DNA from: Colimorpha_A sp045593985
GTDB taxonomy: Bacteria > Bacillota > Clostridia > Oscillospirales > CAG-272
Reading direction: 5' to 3'
Assembly: GCA_045593985.1 (NCBI GenBank)
Contig: JAZNXR010000043.1
Location: forward strand, 1 to 7,948
DNA: 7,948 bases
Part shown: positions 1 to 6,515 of the stretch, piece by piece
Layout: each line of letters opens with the position of its first letter
Position numbering within the stretch: position 1 is the stretch's first letter
Notes under the pieces: model-generated
The model's database searches: none
What the model saw: only the letters and a program-made list of their open reading frames with translations
Told to the model about the DNA's origin: nothing
Program-made: the position numbers and the translations under genes

Positions 1-164
1 GATGCTGTTATATCATAAAAGACCAGCTCATCAGCACCTGCCTGACAATAATACTCAGCAAGCGAAACGGGAGATGAAACGTCGGAAAGGCCTTCAAAAT
101 TGACTCCCTTTACGACTCGTCCGTCCTTCACGTCAAGACATGGAATAATTCTCTTTGTTATCAT
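1..164 (-). CDS. hisF: Imidazole glycerol phosphate synthase cyclase subunit HisF, N-terminal part only
   Basis: The gene begins here and is cut by the left edge of the window; 54 complete codons are visible of a family length of about 250. The translation starts MITKRIIPCLDVKDGRVVKG and continues to FYDITAS, which are hallmark HisF segments: the first beta strand with catalytic Asp11, and the second strand of the (beta/alpha)8 barrel. HisF receives ammonia from the HisH glutaminase and converts PRFAR into imidazole glycerol phosphate and AICAR in the cytoplasm. The ATG overlaps the hisA stop as ATGA (161-164), and AAGGAT lies 6 nt upstream inside hisA, so the start is well supported. HisF shares its barrel ancestry with HisA next door; the IPCLDVKDGRVVKG start distinguishes it. 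Identification is firm. The second catalytic aspartate falls outside the window. Confidence 0.97.
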   Translation of the reverse strand, partial: MITKRIIPCLDVKDGRVVKGVNFEGLSDVSSPVSLAEYYCQAGADELVFYDITA

Positions 165-874
165 TTTGATATCCTTATTGCTTCTTTTAGGTCAATTGCA
201 CCGGTATAGTATGCTTTTCCGATTATAGCGCCATAAAGGCCTATATTGTTTAGCGCCTCAATATCGTCAAGTGAAGAAACGCCGCCTGATGCAACTACGT
301 TAAGACTGTAGACATCGGATATTTGCTTATAAAGCTGTAGATTTGTACCCTTCATTGCGCCGTCACGGCTAATGTCGGTGCAGATAACACGGGAAATCGA
401 GTGCGTAGAAAGAAGCGTAAGCATCTCGTCTGCTGTCATCTGCGATTTCTCGGTCCAGCCCTTGATTGCTACATATCCGTCCTTAAGATCAACGCCAACC
501 GCGATTCTATCTCTATAACGGAATGACATTTCTGATAAGAACTCCTCATCAGTAACGGCAACTGTACCGAGAATAACCTTGTCTACACCAAGATCGACAT
601 ATCTTCTAACTGTCTCCTCGGTTCTGATGCCTCCGCCGATCTCAACCTTTAAAGAGGTGTTTTGAATTATACTTTTAACTGTATCTAAAGCGTGAACGAG
701 ACCGCCCTTAGCGCCTTCAAGGTCAACTATATGTATATACTCCGCTCCCGCTTCTTCAAATTTCTTTGCGATTTCAAGCGGGTTTACGGAATAGACGGTC
801 ATCTCGTCGTATCTGCCCTTATACAAGCGCACGACCTTGCCGTCATAAAGGTCTATTGCAGGAAAAATTTTCAT
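161..874 (-). CDS. hisA: Phosphoribosylformimino-5-aminoimidazole carboxamide ribotide isomerase HisA
   Basis: At 237 residues this is a full-length HisA, which performs the Amadori rearrangement of ProFAR to PRFAR, the substrate of HisF-HisH. The sequence opens MKIFPAIDLYDGKVVRLYKG with the general-base aspartate at position 8. It continues with the phosphate-binding loop GGGIRT (80-85), the second catalytic aspartate in VGVDLKDG (Asp129), GW (139-140), TDISRDG (166-172) and the C-terminal phosphate loop SGGVSS (196-201). The (beta/alpha)8 fold is complete with no frameshift. The start codon overlaps the hisH stop by one base (TAATG), and AAAAGGA lies about ten bases upstream within hisH. 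The stop overlaps the hisF start by four bases. I see no sign of the dual-function PriA form; the context (a separate, complete his operon and no trp genes) favours ordinary HisA. Confidence 0.97.
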   Translation of the reverse strand: MKIFPAIDLYDGKVVRLYKGRYDEMTVYSVNPLEIAKKFEEAGAEYIHIVDLEGAKGGLVHALDTVKSIIQNTSLKVEIGGGIRTEETVRRYVDLGVDKVILGTVAVTDEEFLSEMSFRYRDRIAVGVDLKDGYVAIKGWTEKSQMTADEMLTLLSTHSISRVICTDISRDGAMKGTNLQLYKQISDVYSLNVVASGGVSSLDDIEALNNIGLYGAIIGKAYYTGAIDLKEAIRISK

Positions 875-1479
875 TAGTCAAGAAATCCTTTTAGAATATT
901 GAGTCCAATTTCTCCACTCTTTTCGGGGTGGAACTGACAGCCAAATACATTATCCTTCGCAACAGCGGCGGTAATTTCAGCACCGTACTCTGTTGTGGCA
1001 ATCAGCGATTCCTCACAGTCTACTGCGTGAAACGAGTGAACAAAGTAGACATGATCGCCGTTATTAATGTACTTGAAAAGCTTATTGTCACGCTTTATAT
1101 TGAGCGCATTCCAACCGATTTGCGGGAGCTTAAGCGCGGAACCAATTTCGTCCCGCATAGAAACAACGTGTCCTTTAAGCAATCCAAGTCCTGCGTTTTT
1201 ACCGAACTCCGTGCCGTATTCAAAGAGAAGCTGCATTCCAAGGCATATTCCGAGAAGAGGCTTACCGTCCGATGCGATCTCTCGAACAACCTTATCAAGC
1301 CCTGCGATTTTAATCTTTTCGGCCGCTTCGCCATAAGCGCCGACGCCGGGGAGTATCACTCTGTCAGCACTTCTAATTAGATTCGGATCGCTTGTAACTA
1401 CCGTTTCAGCGCCTATCTTCAAGAAGGATGAATGAAGAGAAAAAAGATTTCCGACGCCATAGTCAATTATTGCTATCAT
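874..1479 (-). CDS. hisH: Imidazole glycerol phosphate synthase glutaminase subunit HisH
   Basis: This 201-residue protein is a class I glutamine amidotransferase that hydrolyses glutamine and channels ammonia to HisF. It opens MIAIIDYGVGNLFSL, typical of HisH. The oxyanion-strand motif LPGVGAYG lies at 43-50. The nucleophile elbow GICLGMQLL has Cys79, and the His184 and Glu186 of QFHPEKSG complete the catalytic triad. PQIGWN (119-124) is the HisH-specific segment near the HisF interface. Length matches the family. The start overlaps the hisB stop as ATGA (1476-1479), with AAAAGG six bases upstream, so translation is probably coupled. HisF, its obligate partner, is two genes downstream, with hisA between them, an order common in bacteria. 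All catalytic residues are present. Confidence 0.97.
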   Translation of the reverse strand: MIAIIDYGVGNLFSLHSSFLKIGAETVVTSDPNLIRSADRVILPGVGAYGEAAEKIKIAGLDKVVREIASDGKPLLGICLGMQLLFEYGTEFGKNAGLGLLKGHVVSMRDEIGSALKLPQIGWNALNIKRDNKLFKYINNGDHVYFVHSFHAVDCEESLIATTEYGAEITAAVAKDNVFGCQFHPEKSGEIGLNILKGFLD

Positions 1480-2063
1480 AACGTGCCTTTTGTTGAGGGA
1501 ATTTCACCAGCGCGGTCGGGATCAATTCGTACTGCATTTTTCAGAGAATGCGCAAATGACTTAAACACAGCTTCAGCAATGTGATGAGAGTTATCGCCAG
1601 TAAACTTCTTTACATGGAGCGTGATATTAGCGTTTCTTACGAGTGCGGCGAAAAATTCCTTAACAAGCTCTGTATCGAAATCTCCAACCTTTTCGGTCGG
1701 GAAGTCGCAATCAAAGACAAGCGTACTTCTTCCGGAGATATCAAGCGCAGTAAGAACAAGAGACTCGTCCATGGGGAGAATAAAATATCCGTAACGAGTA
1801 ATGCCTCGACAATCATCGAGAGCCTGGATAATTGCCTTTCCTAGACAAATACCGATATCCTCGGCTGTGTGATGATAATCTACTTGCGTGTCGCCCTTGC
1901 ATTTGACAGTTAGGTCAAAACCGCCGTGCGAGGCAAATAGCGTTAACATGTGATCGAGGAAACCGCAACCGGTGTCAATCACGCTTTCGCCCTTTCCGTC
2001 AAGCTCGATGTTTAAAACGATGTCTGTTTCCTTTGTTGTTCTGATTATTTCATAGTTTCTCAT
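1476..2063 (-). CDS. hisB: Imidazoleglycerol-phosphate dehydratase HisB (monofunctional)
   Basis: This 195-residue enzyme dehydrates imidazole glycerol phosphate to imidazole acetol phosphate, using a bound Mn(II) pair. The characteristic metal-ligand motifs are all visible: FLDHML (35-40), FASHGGFD (43-50), YHHTAEDIG (63-71), and DNSHHIAEAVFK (157-168) near the C-terminus. The C-terminal tail PSTKGTL is also standard. Length corresponds to the dehydratase domain alone; the HAD-type histidinol-phosphate phosphatase domain fused at the N-terminus in E. coli HisB is absent, so the phosphatase must be encoded elsewhere. The gene starts 4 nt after the hisC stop. Its ribosome binding site is weak (only GCAGG upstream), suggesting reliance on ribosomes finishing hisC. 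Its end overlaps hisH by four bases. Confidence 0.97.
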   Translation of the reverse strand: MRNYEIIRTTKETDIVLNIELDGKGESVIDTGCGFLDHMLTLFASHGGFDLTVKCKGDTQVDYHHTAEDIGICLGKAIIQALDDCRGITRYGYFILPMDESLVLTALDISGRSTLVFDCDFPTEKVGDFDTELVKEFFAALVRNANITLHVKKFTGDNSHHIAEAVFKSFAHSLKNAVRIDPDRAGEIPSTKGTL

Positions 2064-2067
2064 ATTA

Positions 2068-3129
2068 TTAACCTGCCGTAATTTCTTTTATTGCGGAGAT
2101 AAAAGCATCCATTTCGTCTTCCGATCCAATTGTAATTCTTATATAATCGGAGATCCTTGCTTTACCAAAATGACGGATCAATATTCCCTTCTCCTTGAGC
2201 CTCAAATATAACTCGCCGCCCGAAATTTGAGGATGCTTGGCAAATATAAAATTAGCCTTGCTTTGAAGGACATCAAAGCCTAACGATATCAGCCTTTCTC
2301 TTGTCAGCTCTCTCGTTTTGGCAATTCTTTTACAGTTATTCATGAAGTATTCGTCAGAATCGATTGCGGCAGCACCCGCCTTTAAGGTCAAGCGGTTGAC
2401 GTTATACGGATTCGTTGAAAACTTAATTCTGTTAAGGTCATCAATAATTGGCTTGGATGCGATAGCATAGCCGAGACGTGCTCCTGCGAGAGCTCTTGAT
2501 TTTGAGAAAGTACGCACGATAAGAAGATTGTCATAATCGTTCAAAAGCGAAAGACAGCTTTCTGCCCCAAAATCAATGTAAGCTTCATCAATCACCACTA
2601 CGTTATCGGGGTTACTTTTAGCAATTTTTTCGATATCGGATACAGAAATAGTCAAGCCCGTAGGGGCGTTAGGGTTGGCTATAACAACTGTTGAATCAAT
2701 ACCGCAGTACTTGTCCACCTCGATCGTAAAATCAGCTTCAAGGGGGATTATATTGGCGTCAGAATGATATAAGTCAGCAAACACCTGATAAAAGCCGTAT
2801 GTTATATCCGGGAAGGCGACCTTTTTGCCGTCTGAGCAATACGCCATGAATGCAAAATTCAGAATATCATCCGAGCCGTTAGAAAGATAAATATTATCAT
2901 ATTCGACACCGTATCGCAAAGCCAGCTTTTGCTTCAAAATCCGACATTCGGGATCGGAATAAAGTCGAAGCTCTGCTACATCAGCTTCGGATATTGATGC
3001 AATAACCTCTGGTGATGGCGGGTAAGGTGACTCGTTAGTGTTAAGCTTTATATATTTTCTGTCCTGCGGTTGCTCTCCAGGGACATAAGCTTCAAGAGAA
3101 GCATATTTATTGTCTAAAAAACGGCTCAT
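2068..3129 (-). CDS. hisC: Histidinol-phosphate aminotransferase HisC
   Basis: This is a 353-residue fold-type I, PLP-dependent aminotransferase that converts imidazole acetol phosphate plus glutamate to histidinol phosphate. Visible landmarks are KLNTNESPYPPSP (28-40), YLSNGSDDIL for the cofactor phosphate region (81-90), NPNAPTG (152-158), DEAYIDF (181-187), the PLP lysine in TFSKSRALAGARLGYA (Lys210, with Arg218), and the substrate-carboxylate arginine in RITIG (Arg331). The ASLEAYVPGEQ start is typical of HisC rather than of aspartate aminotransferases, and the operon position between hisD and hisB settles the substrate. The start lies 12 nt after the hisD stop, the widest gap in the operon, with only a weak purine-rich GAAAGAG as ribosome binding site. 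Some family members also act on aromatic amino acids; that cannot be judged here. Confidence 0.96.
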   Translation of the reverse strand: MSRFLDNKYASLEAYVPGEQPQDRKYIKLNTNESPYPPSPEVIASISEADVAELRLYSDPECRILKQKLALRYGVEYDNIYLSNGSDDILNFAFMAYCSDGKKVAFPDITYGFYQVFADLYHSDANIIPLEADFTIEVDKYCGIDSTVVIANPNAPTGLTISVSDIEKIAKSNPDNVVVIDEAYIDFGAESCLSLLNDYDNLLIVRTFSKSRALAGARLGYAIASKPIIDDLNRIKFSTNPYNVNRLTLKAGAAAIDSDEYFMNNCKRIAKTRELTRERLISLGFDVLQSKANFIFAKHPQISGGELYLRLKEKGILIRHFGKARISDYIRITIGSEDEMDAFISAIKEITAG

Positions 3130-3141
3130 TATATTTCTCTT

Positions 3142-4416
3142 TCAGAATTTTTCAAATCTTGCTCTTGCGCTTCTCGCATGTGCGGAAAGGCCTTCCTTTT
3201 CGGCAAAGGATGCTACTTTTTTATAGACCGAATTAAGGGCATCGGCTGTATAGTATATATACTGTGATTTCTTTACGAAATCATCAACCGAAAGCGGGCT
3301 TGAGAATCTTGCTGTGCCGCTTGTCGGCAAAGTGTGGTTGGGGCCTGCAAAATAATCGCCAAGCGCCTCAGGACAGTATCTGCCGAGGAACACGGATCCT
3401 GCATTCTTGATCCTACCAAGATAGGAGAACGGCTCGTCAAGTGACAGTTCAAGATGTTCAGGGGCAATTTCGTCGGCAATTTCTATTGCAACGTCAATAC
3501 TCGACGTAACGATAATCAAACCGTTGTTGTCAATAGAGGCTCTTGCAATCTCTTTACGAGGAAGAAGCTCTATTTGTCTTTCAAGCTCGGCAGAAACCTT
3601 AATTGCAAGTGCTTCACTGTCGGTAACGAGAACGGCAGATGCGTTTTTATCGTGCTCGGCCTGGGAAAGAAGGTCTGCTGCAATTATTCTTGCATCACTC
3701 TTTTCGTCTGCGATAATCAGAATCTCGCTCGGTCCCGCAATCATATCTATGTCGACGCGACCGTAAACCTGACGCTTAGCCTCGGCTACATACATATTTC
3801 CCGGCCCTGCTATCTTGTCGACTCTTGGAATGGATTCAGTTCCATACGCAAGAGCAGCAACTGCCTGCGCACCGCCAACCTTAAAAATCTTATCAACGCC
3901 AGCTATATATGCAGCTGCCAAAATCGCAGGATTTACTTTGCCCTCTTTATCAGGAGGCGTAACTATTACTATTTCCTTGCATCCTGCGACCTTTGCAGGA
4001 ATAGCGTCCATAAGAACAGTTGAAGGATATGCCGCAGTTCCGCCCGGAACATACAGACCAACCTTTTCAAGAGGAATTACTCTCTGACCGACAACAACTC
4101 CGTCATCCTCGGTCTGAATAAAGCCTTCCTTAACCTGCTTTTGATGGAATTTTCTAATATTGCTTGCCGCTTCCCTTAGAATCTCAATGAATTCAGGCTC
4201 AACAAGCTTGAAGGCGTTTTCGATCTCCTCGGGCGTGACCGCAAGAGACTCAAGGCGGCATTTATCAAATTTTTCGCAATACTCAATCAGCGCCTGGTCT
4301 CCGCGAGCAGAAACGTCCGAAATAATAGCTGAAACAGTTTCGGTTACGTTAATGGGAGAAGACGAAGAAAAAGCTTCATCGCGCTTCAGAGAATCTTGCT
4401 TTAGTATCTTAATCAT
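3142..4416 (-). CDS. hisD: Histidinol dehydrogenase HisD
   Basis: The protein is 424 residues, the normal HisD length. It is a zinc-dependent, NAD-linked enzyme that oxidises L-histidinol to L-histidine in two steps. Visible landmarks are GLYVPGGTAAYPSTVLM (120-136), KVGGAQAVAALAYGTE (179-194), KIAGPGNMYVAEAK (201-214) and IAGPSEILIIAD (226-237). Predicted zinc ligands by family comparison are Gln252 and His255 in SQAEHD, Asp354 in GDYFAGPNH, and His413 in the C-terminal SAHARSAR. The catalytic pair is Glu320-His321 in IAPEHLEL. All are present, so the enzyme looks active. A strong AAAGGAG overlaps the end of hisG, six bases before the ATG, and the gap to hisG is 3 nt. Confidence 0.98.
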   Translation of the reverse strand: MIKILKQDSLKRDEAFSSSSPINVTETVSAIISDVSARGDQALIEYCEKFDKCRLESLAVTPEEIENAFKLVEPEFIEILREAASNIRKFHQKQVKEGFIQTEDDGVVVGQRVIPLEKVGLYVPGGTAAYPSTVLMDAIPAKVAGCKEIVIVTPPDKEGKVNPAILAAAYIAGVDKIFKVGGAQAVAALAYGTESIPRVDKIAGPGNMYVAEAKRQVYGRVDIDMIAGPSEILIIADEKSDARIIAADLLSQAEHDKNASAVLVTDSEALAIKVSAELERQIELLPRKEIARASIDNNGLIIVTSSIDVAIEIADEIAPEHLELSLDEPFSYLGRIKNAGSVFLGRYCPEALGDYFAGPNHTLPTSGTARFSSPLSVDDFVKKSQYIYYTADALNSVYKKVASFAEKEGLSAHARSARARFEKF

Positions 4417-4419
4417 TTC

Positions 4420-5049
4420 TTACTCCTTTGATAAAATAACCTTAGAAACCGCATCCTTGAGTGCGACGATTTCTGCATTTTTAAATCTGAACGCCGTTTG
4501 ATTAGCTATAAGACGAGCGCTGATCTTCATTATTTCGGCAATTACTTCAAGATCGTTTTCCCTGAGGGTTGTTCCTGTTTCTACAATATCAACGATAACA
4601 TCAGAAAGCCCAAGAATCGGTGCAATTTCAATAGAGCCGTTTAGCTCGATAATATCAATATCCCGAGACTTAGACGAATAGTATCTTGAAGCAATGTTTT
4701 TGAATTTGGTAGCCGCGCGAAGAGTTCTGTTCGGATCGTCACGGAAGCTCTTCGGAGCCGCTACACACATACGGCATTTTCCCATATTAAGATCGAGAAG
4801 CTCGAAGATATCGGGTGAATACTCCTCAATAATATCCTTGCCTGCTACGCCGATATCCGCAGCGCCCCTTTCGACATATATCGAAACGTCGGATGGCTTT
4901 ACCCAGAAGTATCGCACGCCCTTCTCAACATTTTCGAAGGTGAGCTTTCTGCTGTTAGAAAGGACTGCAGGACATTCATACCCTGCCTCTTCGAATATTT
5001 TATAAACCTTTTCGCCAAGTCTTCCCTTTGGAAGAGCCACATTAAGCAT
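4420..5049 (-). CDS. hisG: ATP phosphoribosyltransferase, short form catalytic subunit HisG(S)
   Basis: HisG catalyses the first committed step, condensing ATP with PRPP to phosphoribosyl-ATP. Starting at MLNVALPKGRLGEK it is 209 residues, which is the short form lacking the C-terminal ACT-like histidine-binding domain of long HisG (about 290-300 residues). Short HisG needs the HisZ regulatory subunit, encoded immediately upstream. Motifs are LPKGRL (6-11), SDVSIYVERGAADIGVAG (53-70), ELNGSIEIAP (135-144) and the PRPP-binding loop DIVETGTTL (154-162). I chose this ATG because the conserved N-terminus begins here and GGAGG (5056-5060) lies six bases upstream. An in-frame ATG 18 codons earlier (5103) would add an unconserved tail, has no good ribosome binding site and lies deep in hisZ. 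The gene overlaps the end of hisZ by 8 nt. Confidence 0.96.
   Translation of the reverse strand: MLNVALPKGRLGEKVYKIFEEAGYECPAVLSNSRKLTFENVEKGVRYFWVKPSDVSIYVERGAADIGVAGKDIIEEYSPDIFELLDLNMGKCRMCVAAPKSFRDDPNRTLRAATKFKNIASRYYSSKSRDIDIIELNGSIEIAPILGLSDVIVDIVETGTTLRENDLEVIAEIMKISARLIANQTAFRFKNAEIVALKDAVSKVILSKE
4423..4429 (-). promoter_or_regulatory. Ribosome binding site of hisD
   Basis: AAAGGAG on the minus strand abuts the hisG stop codon (4420-4422) and is six bases from the hisD ATG. It is one of the three strongest sites in the operon; hisC and hisB, further along, have clearly poorer ones. Confidence 0.8.
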
Positions 5050-6157
5050 TGTAAGCCTCCGTAATGCCGTCAGGCGTGATATAGAAAATCTTTTTGTATC
5101 CATCAGCGCTTACTTCAGGCGAAATTTCGACGGAATAACCATTTTCACGAAGCTGATTTGCCGCTTTGAGAATTGTAGCTGCTGAAACCCCGTCAGAATA
5201 TACAAGAAGCGCGTCTGCGCCATAATAGGAATTCGCGGATAAGCCCTGCAAGCGGTCAAGAGCTACCGCAAAGCCAAGCGCTCCAGAATCGCGGCCCATT
5301 TTCTTAACAAGATCGTCATATCTTCCGCCGAAAAGGATTGCTTCGGGAACACATTCGATGTATCCTCTGAATATGAGCGAACGGTAATAATTCATATCGT
5401 TAACAACAGAAAGGTCTATTCCGATATTGTCCTTATAACCGAGCGAAATCAATGTAGCAACGATTTCATTAAGCTCCTTAAGTCCTTGGCAATCCTTGAG
5501 AACAGATATGCTATTAAGAGACTCAAGCACTTCAAAAGCACTGCCGTTTAGCGAAAGAGCATAAGAAAGCGCCGCAAATCTATCCATATCAAGGGCATTT
5601 TCCTTTGCAATATCGATAATTCCACCTGCATTCTTTCTTTTAATGCAGGTTAAAAGTTCTTCTCTTACAGCGCTCGGAACATTATCACCAACAAGCGTCG
5701 AGAGGACACCCATATGAGAAATATCAAGGCGGAAAGAGCACTCTGTTACAGCAAGGCTCTTAAGCGCCAAAACCAGAACCTCAGCGGTTTCTATGATTCC
5801 GATATCACCGATACATTCAATTCCGCTTTGAAGCATTTCCTTAAAGCTTCCGCCGCGAGAATTTCTGCGGTAGACGTTTTCGCGGTAATGAACCTTCTGG
5901 ATGCCTTTTGTGCCCTTTGAATTTTTAACAATTGACAGAGTTACGTCGGGCTTTAATGCCATCAGCTTACCGTTTGTATCATTAAAGGTTAATACCCCGC
6001 CCTCACCGAGAAAGTCCATATTAGACGAGTAAAGCTCATATTCTTCGAACTTACTCATTTTATAGGGGCGATAGCCAAAATCTTCATATATAGAGCGCAA
6101 TGAGAGAGCGATCCTCTCATCGGCTCCAAAGCCTTTCAGATTAAGCGTTAAATCCAT
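5042..6157 (-). CDS. hisZ: ATP phosphoribosyltransferase regulatory subunit HisZ
   Basis: HisZ is a histidyl-tRNA synthetase paralogue that joins short HisG in a hetero-oligomer and is needed for its activity and histidine feedback. The 371-residue protein keeps the class II core: ALKPDVTLSI (67-76), motif 2 KVHYRENVYRR (88-98), the HisRS-type FGGRYDDL (276-283) and motif 3 GALGFAVALDRL (292-303). The HisRS catalytic peptide LVRGLDYYT is replaced by the divergent VVNDMNYYR (251-259), consistent with loss of aminoacylation. There is only a short, weakly conserved C-terminal region in place of the usual HisRS anticodon domain. Placement directly before short hisG supports HisZ over HisRS. The ATG is 2 nt after the regulator's stop. 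Its ribosome binding site is weak (CGGAAAA, distant), so coupling to the upstream gene is likely. Confidence 0.94.
   Translation of the reverse strand: MDLTLNLKGFGADERIALSLRSIYEDFGYRPYKMSKFEEYELYSSNMDFLGEGGVLTFNDTNGKLMALKPDVTLSIVKNSKGTKGIQKVHYRENVYRRNSRGGSFKEMLQSGIECIGDIGIIETAEVLVLALKSLAVTECSFRLDISHMGVLSTLVGDNVPSAVREELLTCIKRKNAGGIIDIAKENALDMDRFAALSYALSLNGSAFEVLESLNSISVLKDCQGLKELNEIVATLISLGYKDNIGIDLSVVNDMNYYRSLIFRGYIECVPEAILFGGRYDDLVKKMGRDSGALGFAVALDRLQGLSANSYYGADALLVYSDGVSAATILKAANQLRENGYSVEISPEVSADGYKKIFYITPDGITEAYNA
5056..5060 (-). promoter_or_regulatory. Ribosome binding site of hisG inside hisZ
   Basis: GGAGG lies six bases before the hisG ATG at 5049 and inside the last codons of hisZ. 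It decides the hisG start in favour of MLNVALPKGR over the upstream ATG at 5103, and gives hisG a stronger signal than hisZ itself has. Confidence 0.85.
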
Positions 6158-6159
6158 AA

Positions 6160-6444
6160 TTATTTTCCGATCTTTTTAAGAACTTTAGCGTATCCGCTGT
6201 TTTCGTCTGCTATACAGCGTCCAACTCGGCTTATCGTTGCCGAGCTGACGCCGGTTTTTTCAGAAATCTCAAGGTATTTTTCACCGTCGGACAGCATTTT
6301 TGCAACTGTCAAACGCTGGGACATATCGATAATTTCCTTTCGCGTACAAAGGTCATCAAAGAAATTTCTGCACTCTTCAATATTGCTAAGAGACAGTATG
6401 GCCTCAAACAGAATATCCGTCTCTTCATTTCTAATTTTTTTCAT
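6160..6444 (-). CDS. hisR: TrpR-like YerC/YecD family regulator, probable histidine-operon repressor
   Basis: This 94-residue all-helical protein resembles the YerC/YecD branch of the TrpR superfamily. It contains the family segment LCTRKEIIDMSQRLTVAKML (32-51), then a helix-turn-helix, YLEISEKTGVSSATISRV (57-74), whose second helix should read the DNA. TrpR-family proteins bind palindromes as dimers, often with an amino-acid corepressor. As first gene of a complete his operon it is most simply a histidine-responsive autoregulated repressor, as proposed for the YerC-type HisR of Gram-positive bacteria. The ligand is inferred, not shown. I chose ATG at 6444 because AAAGGAG sits five bases upstream; an in-frame TTG at 6462 would add six residues and swallow that site. 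The hisZ ATG follows after 2 nt. Confidence 0.85.
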   Translation of the reverse strand: MKKIRNEETDILFEAILSLSNIEECRNFFDDLCTRKEIIDMSQRLTVAKMLSDGEKYLEISEKTGVSSATISRVGRCIADENSGYAKVLKKIGK

Positions 6445-6449
6445 TTTTG

Positions 6450-6456
6450 CTCCTTT
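6450..6456 (-). promoter_or_regulatory. Ribosome binding site deciding the regulator start
   Basis: AAAGGAG on the minus strand is five bases from the ATG at 6444. It lies downstream of the alternative TTG at 6462 and so argues for the ATG as the true start of the TrpR-like regulator. Confidence 0.85.
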
Positions 6457-6460
6457 AACC

Positions 6461-6476
6461 AAGATGTCGACATTTT
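6461..6476. promoter_or_regulatory. Candidate operator: palindrome over the -10 edge and start site
   Basis: The core ATGTCGACAT (6464-6473) is a perfect 10-bp inverted repeat. Skipping one mismatched pair, it extends to the 16-bp minus-strand sequence AAAATGTCGACATCTT. It overlaps the downstream part of the -10 box and the predicted start site, so a bound dimer would block RNA polymerase. The obvious candidate ligand is the TrpR-like regulator encoded just downstream; that pairing is inference. It is too short and closely spaced to act as an RNA terminator. Confidence 0.6.
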
Positions 6477-6500
6477 ACCATAGTAAAGCGATAAAGTCAA
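6472..6500 (-). promoter_or_regulatory. Sigma-A type promoter of the hisR-his operon
   Basis: On the minus strand, TTGACT (6495-6500) is followed by exactly 17 bases and then TAAAAT (6472-6477). The -10 is preceded by TGG, giving an extended -10 element. An A/T-rich stretch with an A-run (6501-6520), positioned like an UP element, lies directly upstream. The predicted start site is near 6463-6466, giving an untranslated leader of about 20 nt before the regulator's ATG. It is the only good promoter seen in front of the operon. It begins 15 bases after the ABC-transporter stop codon. Confidence 0.85.
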
Positions 6501-6515
6501 TAGTTTTTTATTAAT

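Noticed and set aside
928..1380. Plus-strand open frame of 150 codons opposite hisH
   Set aside because: It lies wholly antisense to a fully conserved hisH, has no recognisable domain or good ribosome binding site, and reads as low-complexity antisense translation.
3454..4023. Plus-strand open frame of 189 codons opposite hisD
   Set aside because: It is entirely antisense to the conserved core of hisD, and its Asn/Cys/Arg-rich composition is unlike the real proteins here.
5050..5103. Upstream ATG extending hisG by 18 residues
   Set aside because: The extension is not HisG-like, overlaps hisZ by 62 nt and lacks a good ribosome binding site, whereas GGAGG stands at the right distance from the inner ATG.
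5042..6157. Histidyl-tRNA synthetase rather than HisZ
   Set aside because: The aminoacylation peptide is divergent, the usual anticodon-binding domain is lacking, and the gene is joined to short-form hisG, all of which fit HisZ.
6445..6462. TTG start extending the TrpR-like regulator by six residues
   Set aside because: The strong AAAGGAG falls inside that extension and is correctly spaced for the ATG at 6444.
6464..6473. ATGTCGACAT as nothing more than a chance SalI-type (GTCGAC) restriction palindrome
   Set aside because: Chance cannot be excluded for a 10-bp palindrome, but its exact position at the -10 and start site of an operon headed by a repressor-like gene favours an operator, so it was kept as a candidate.
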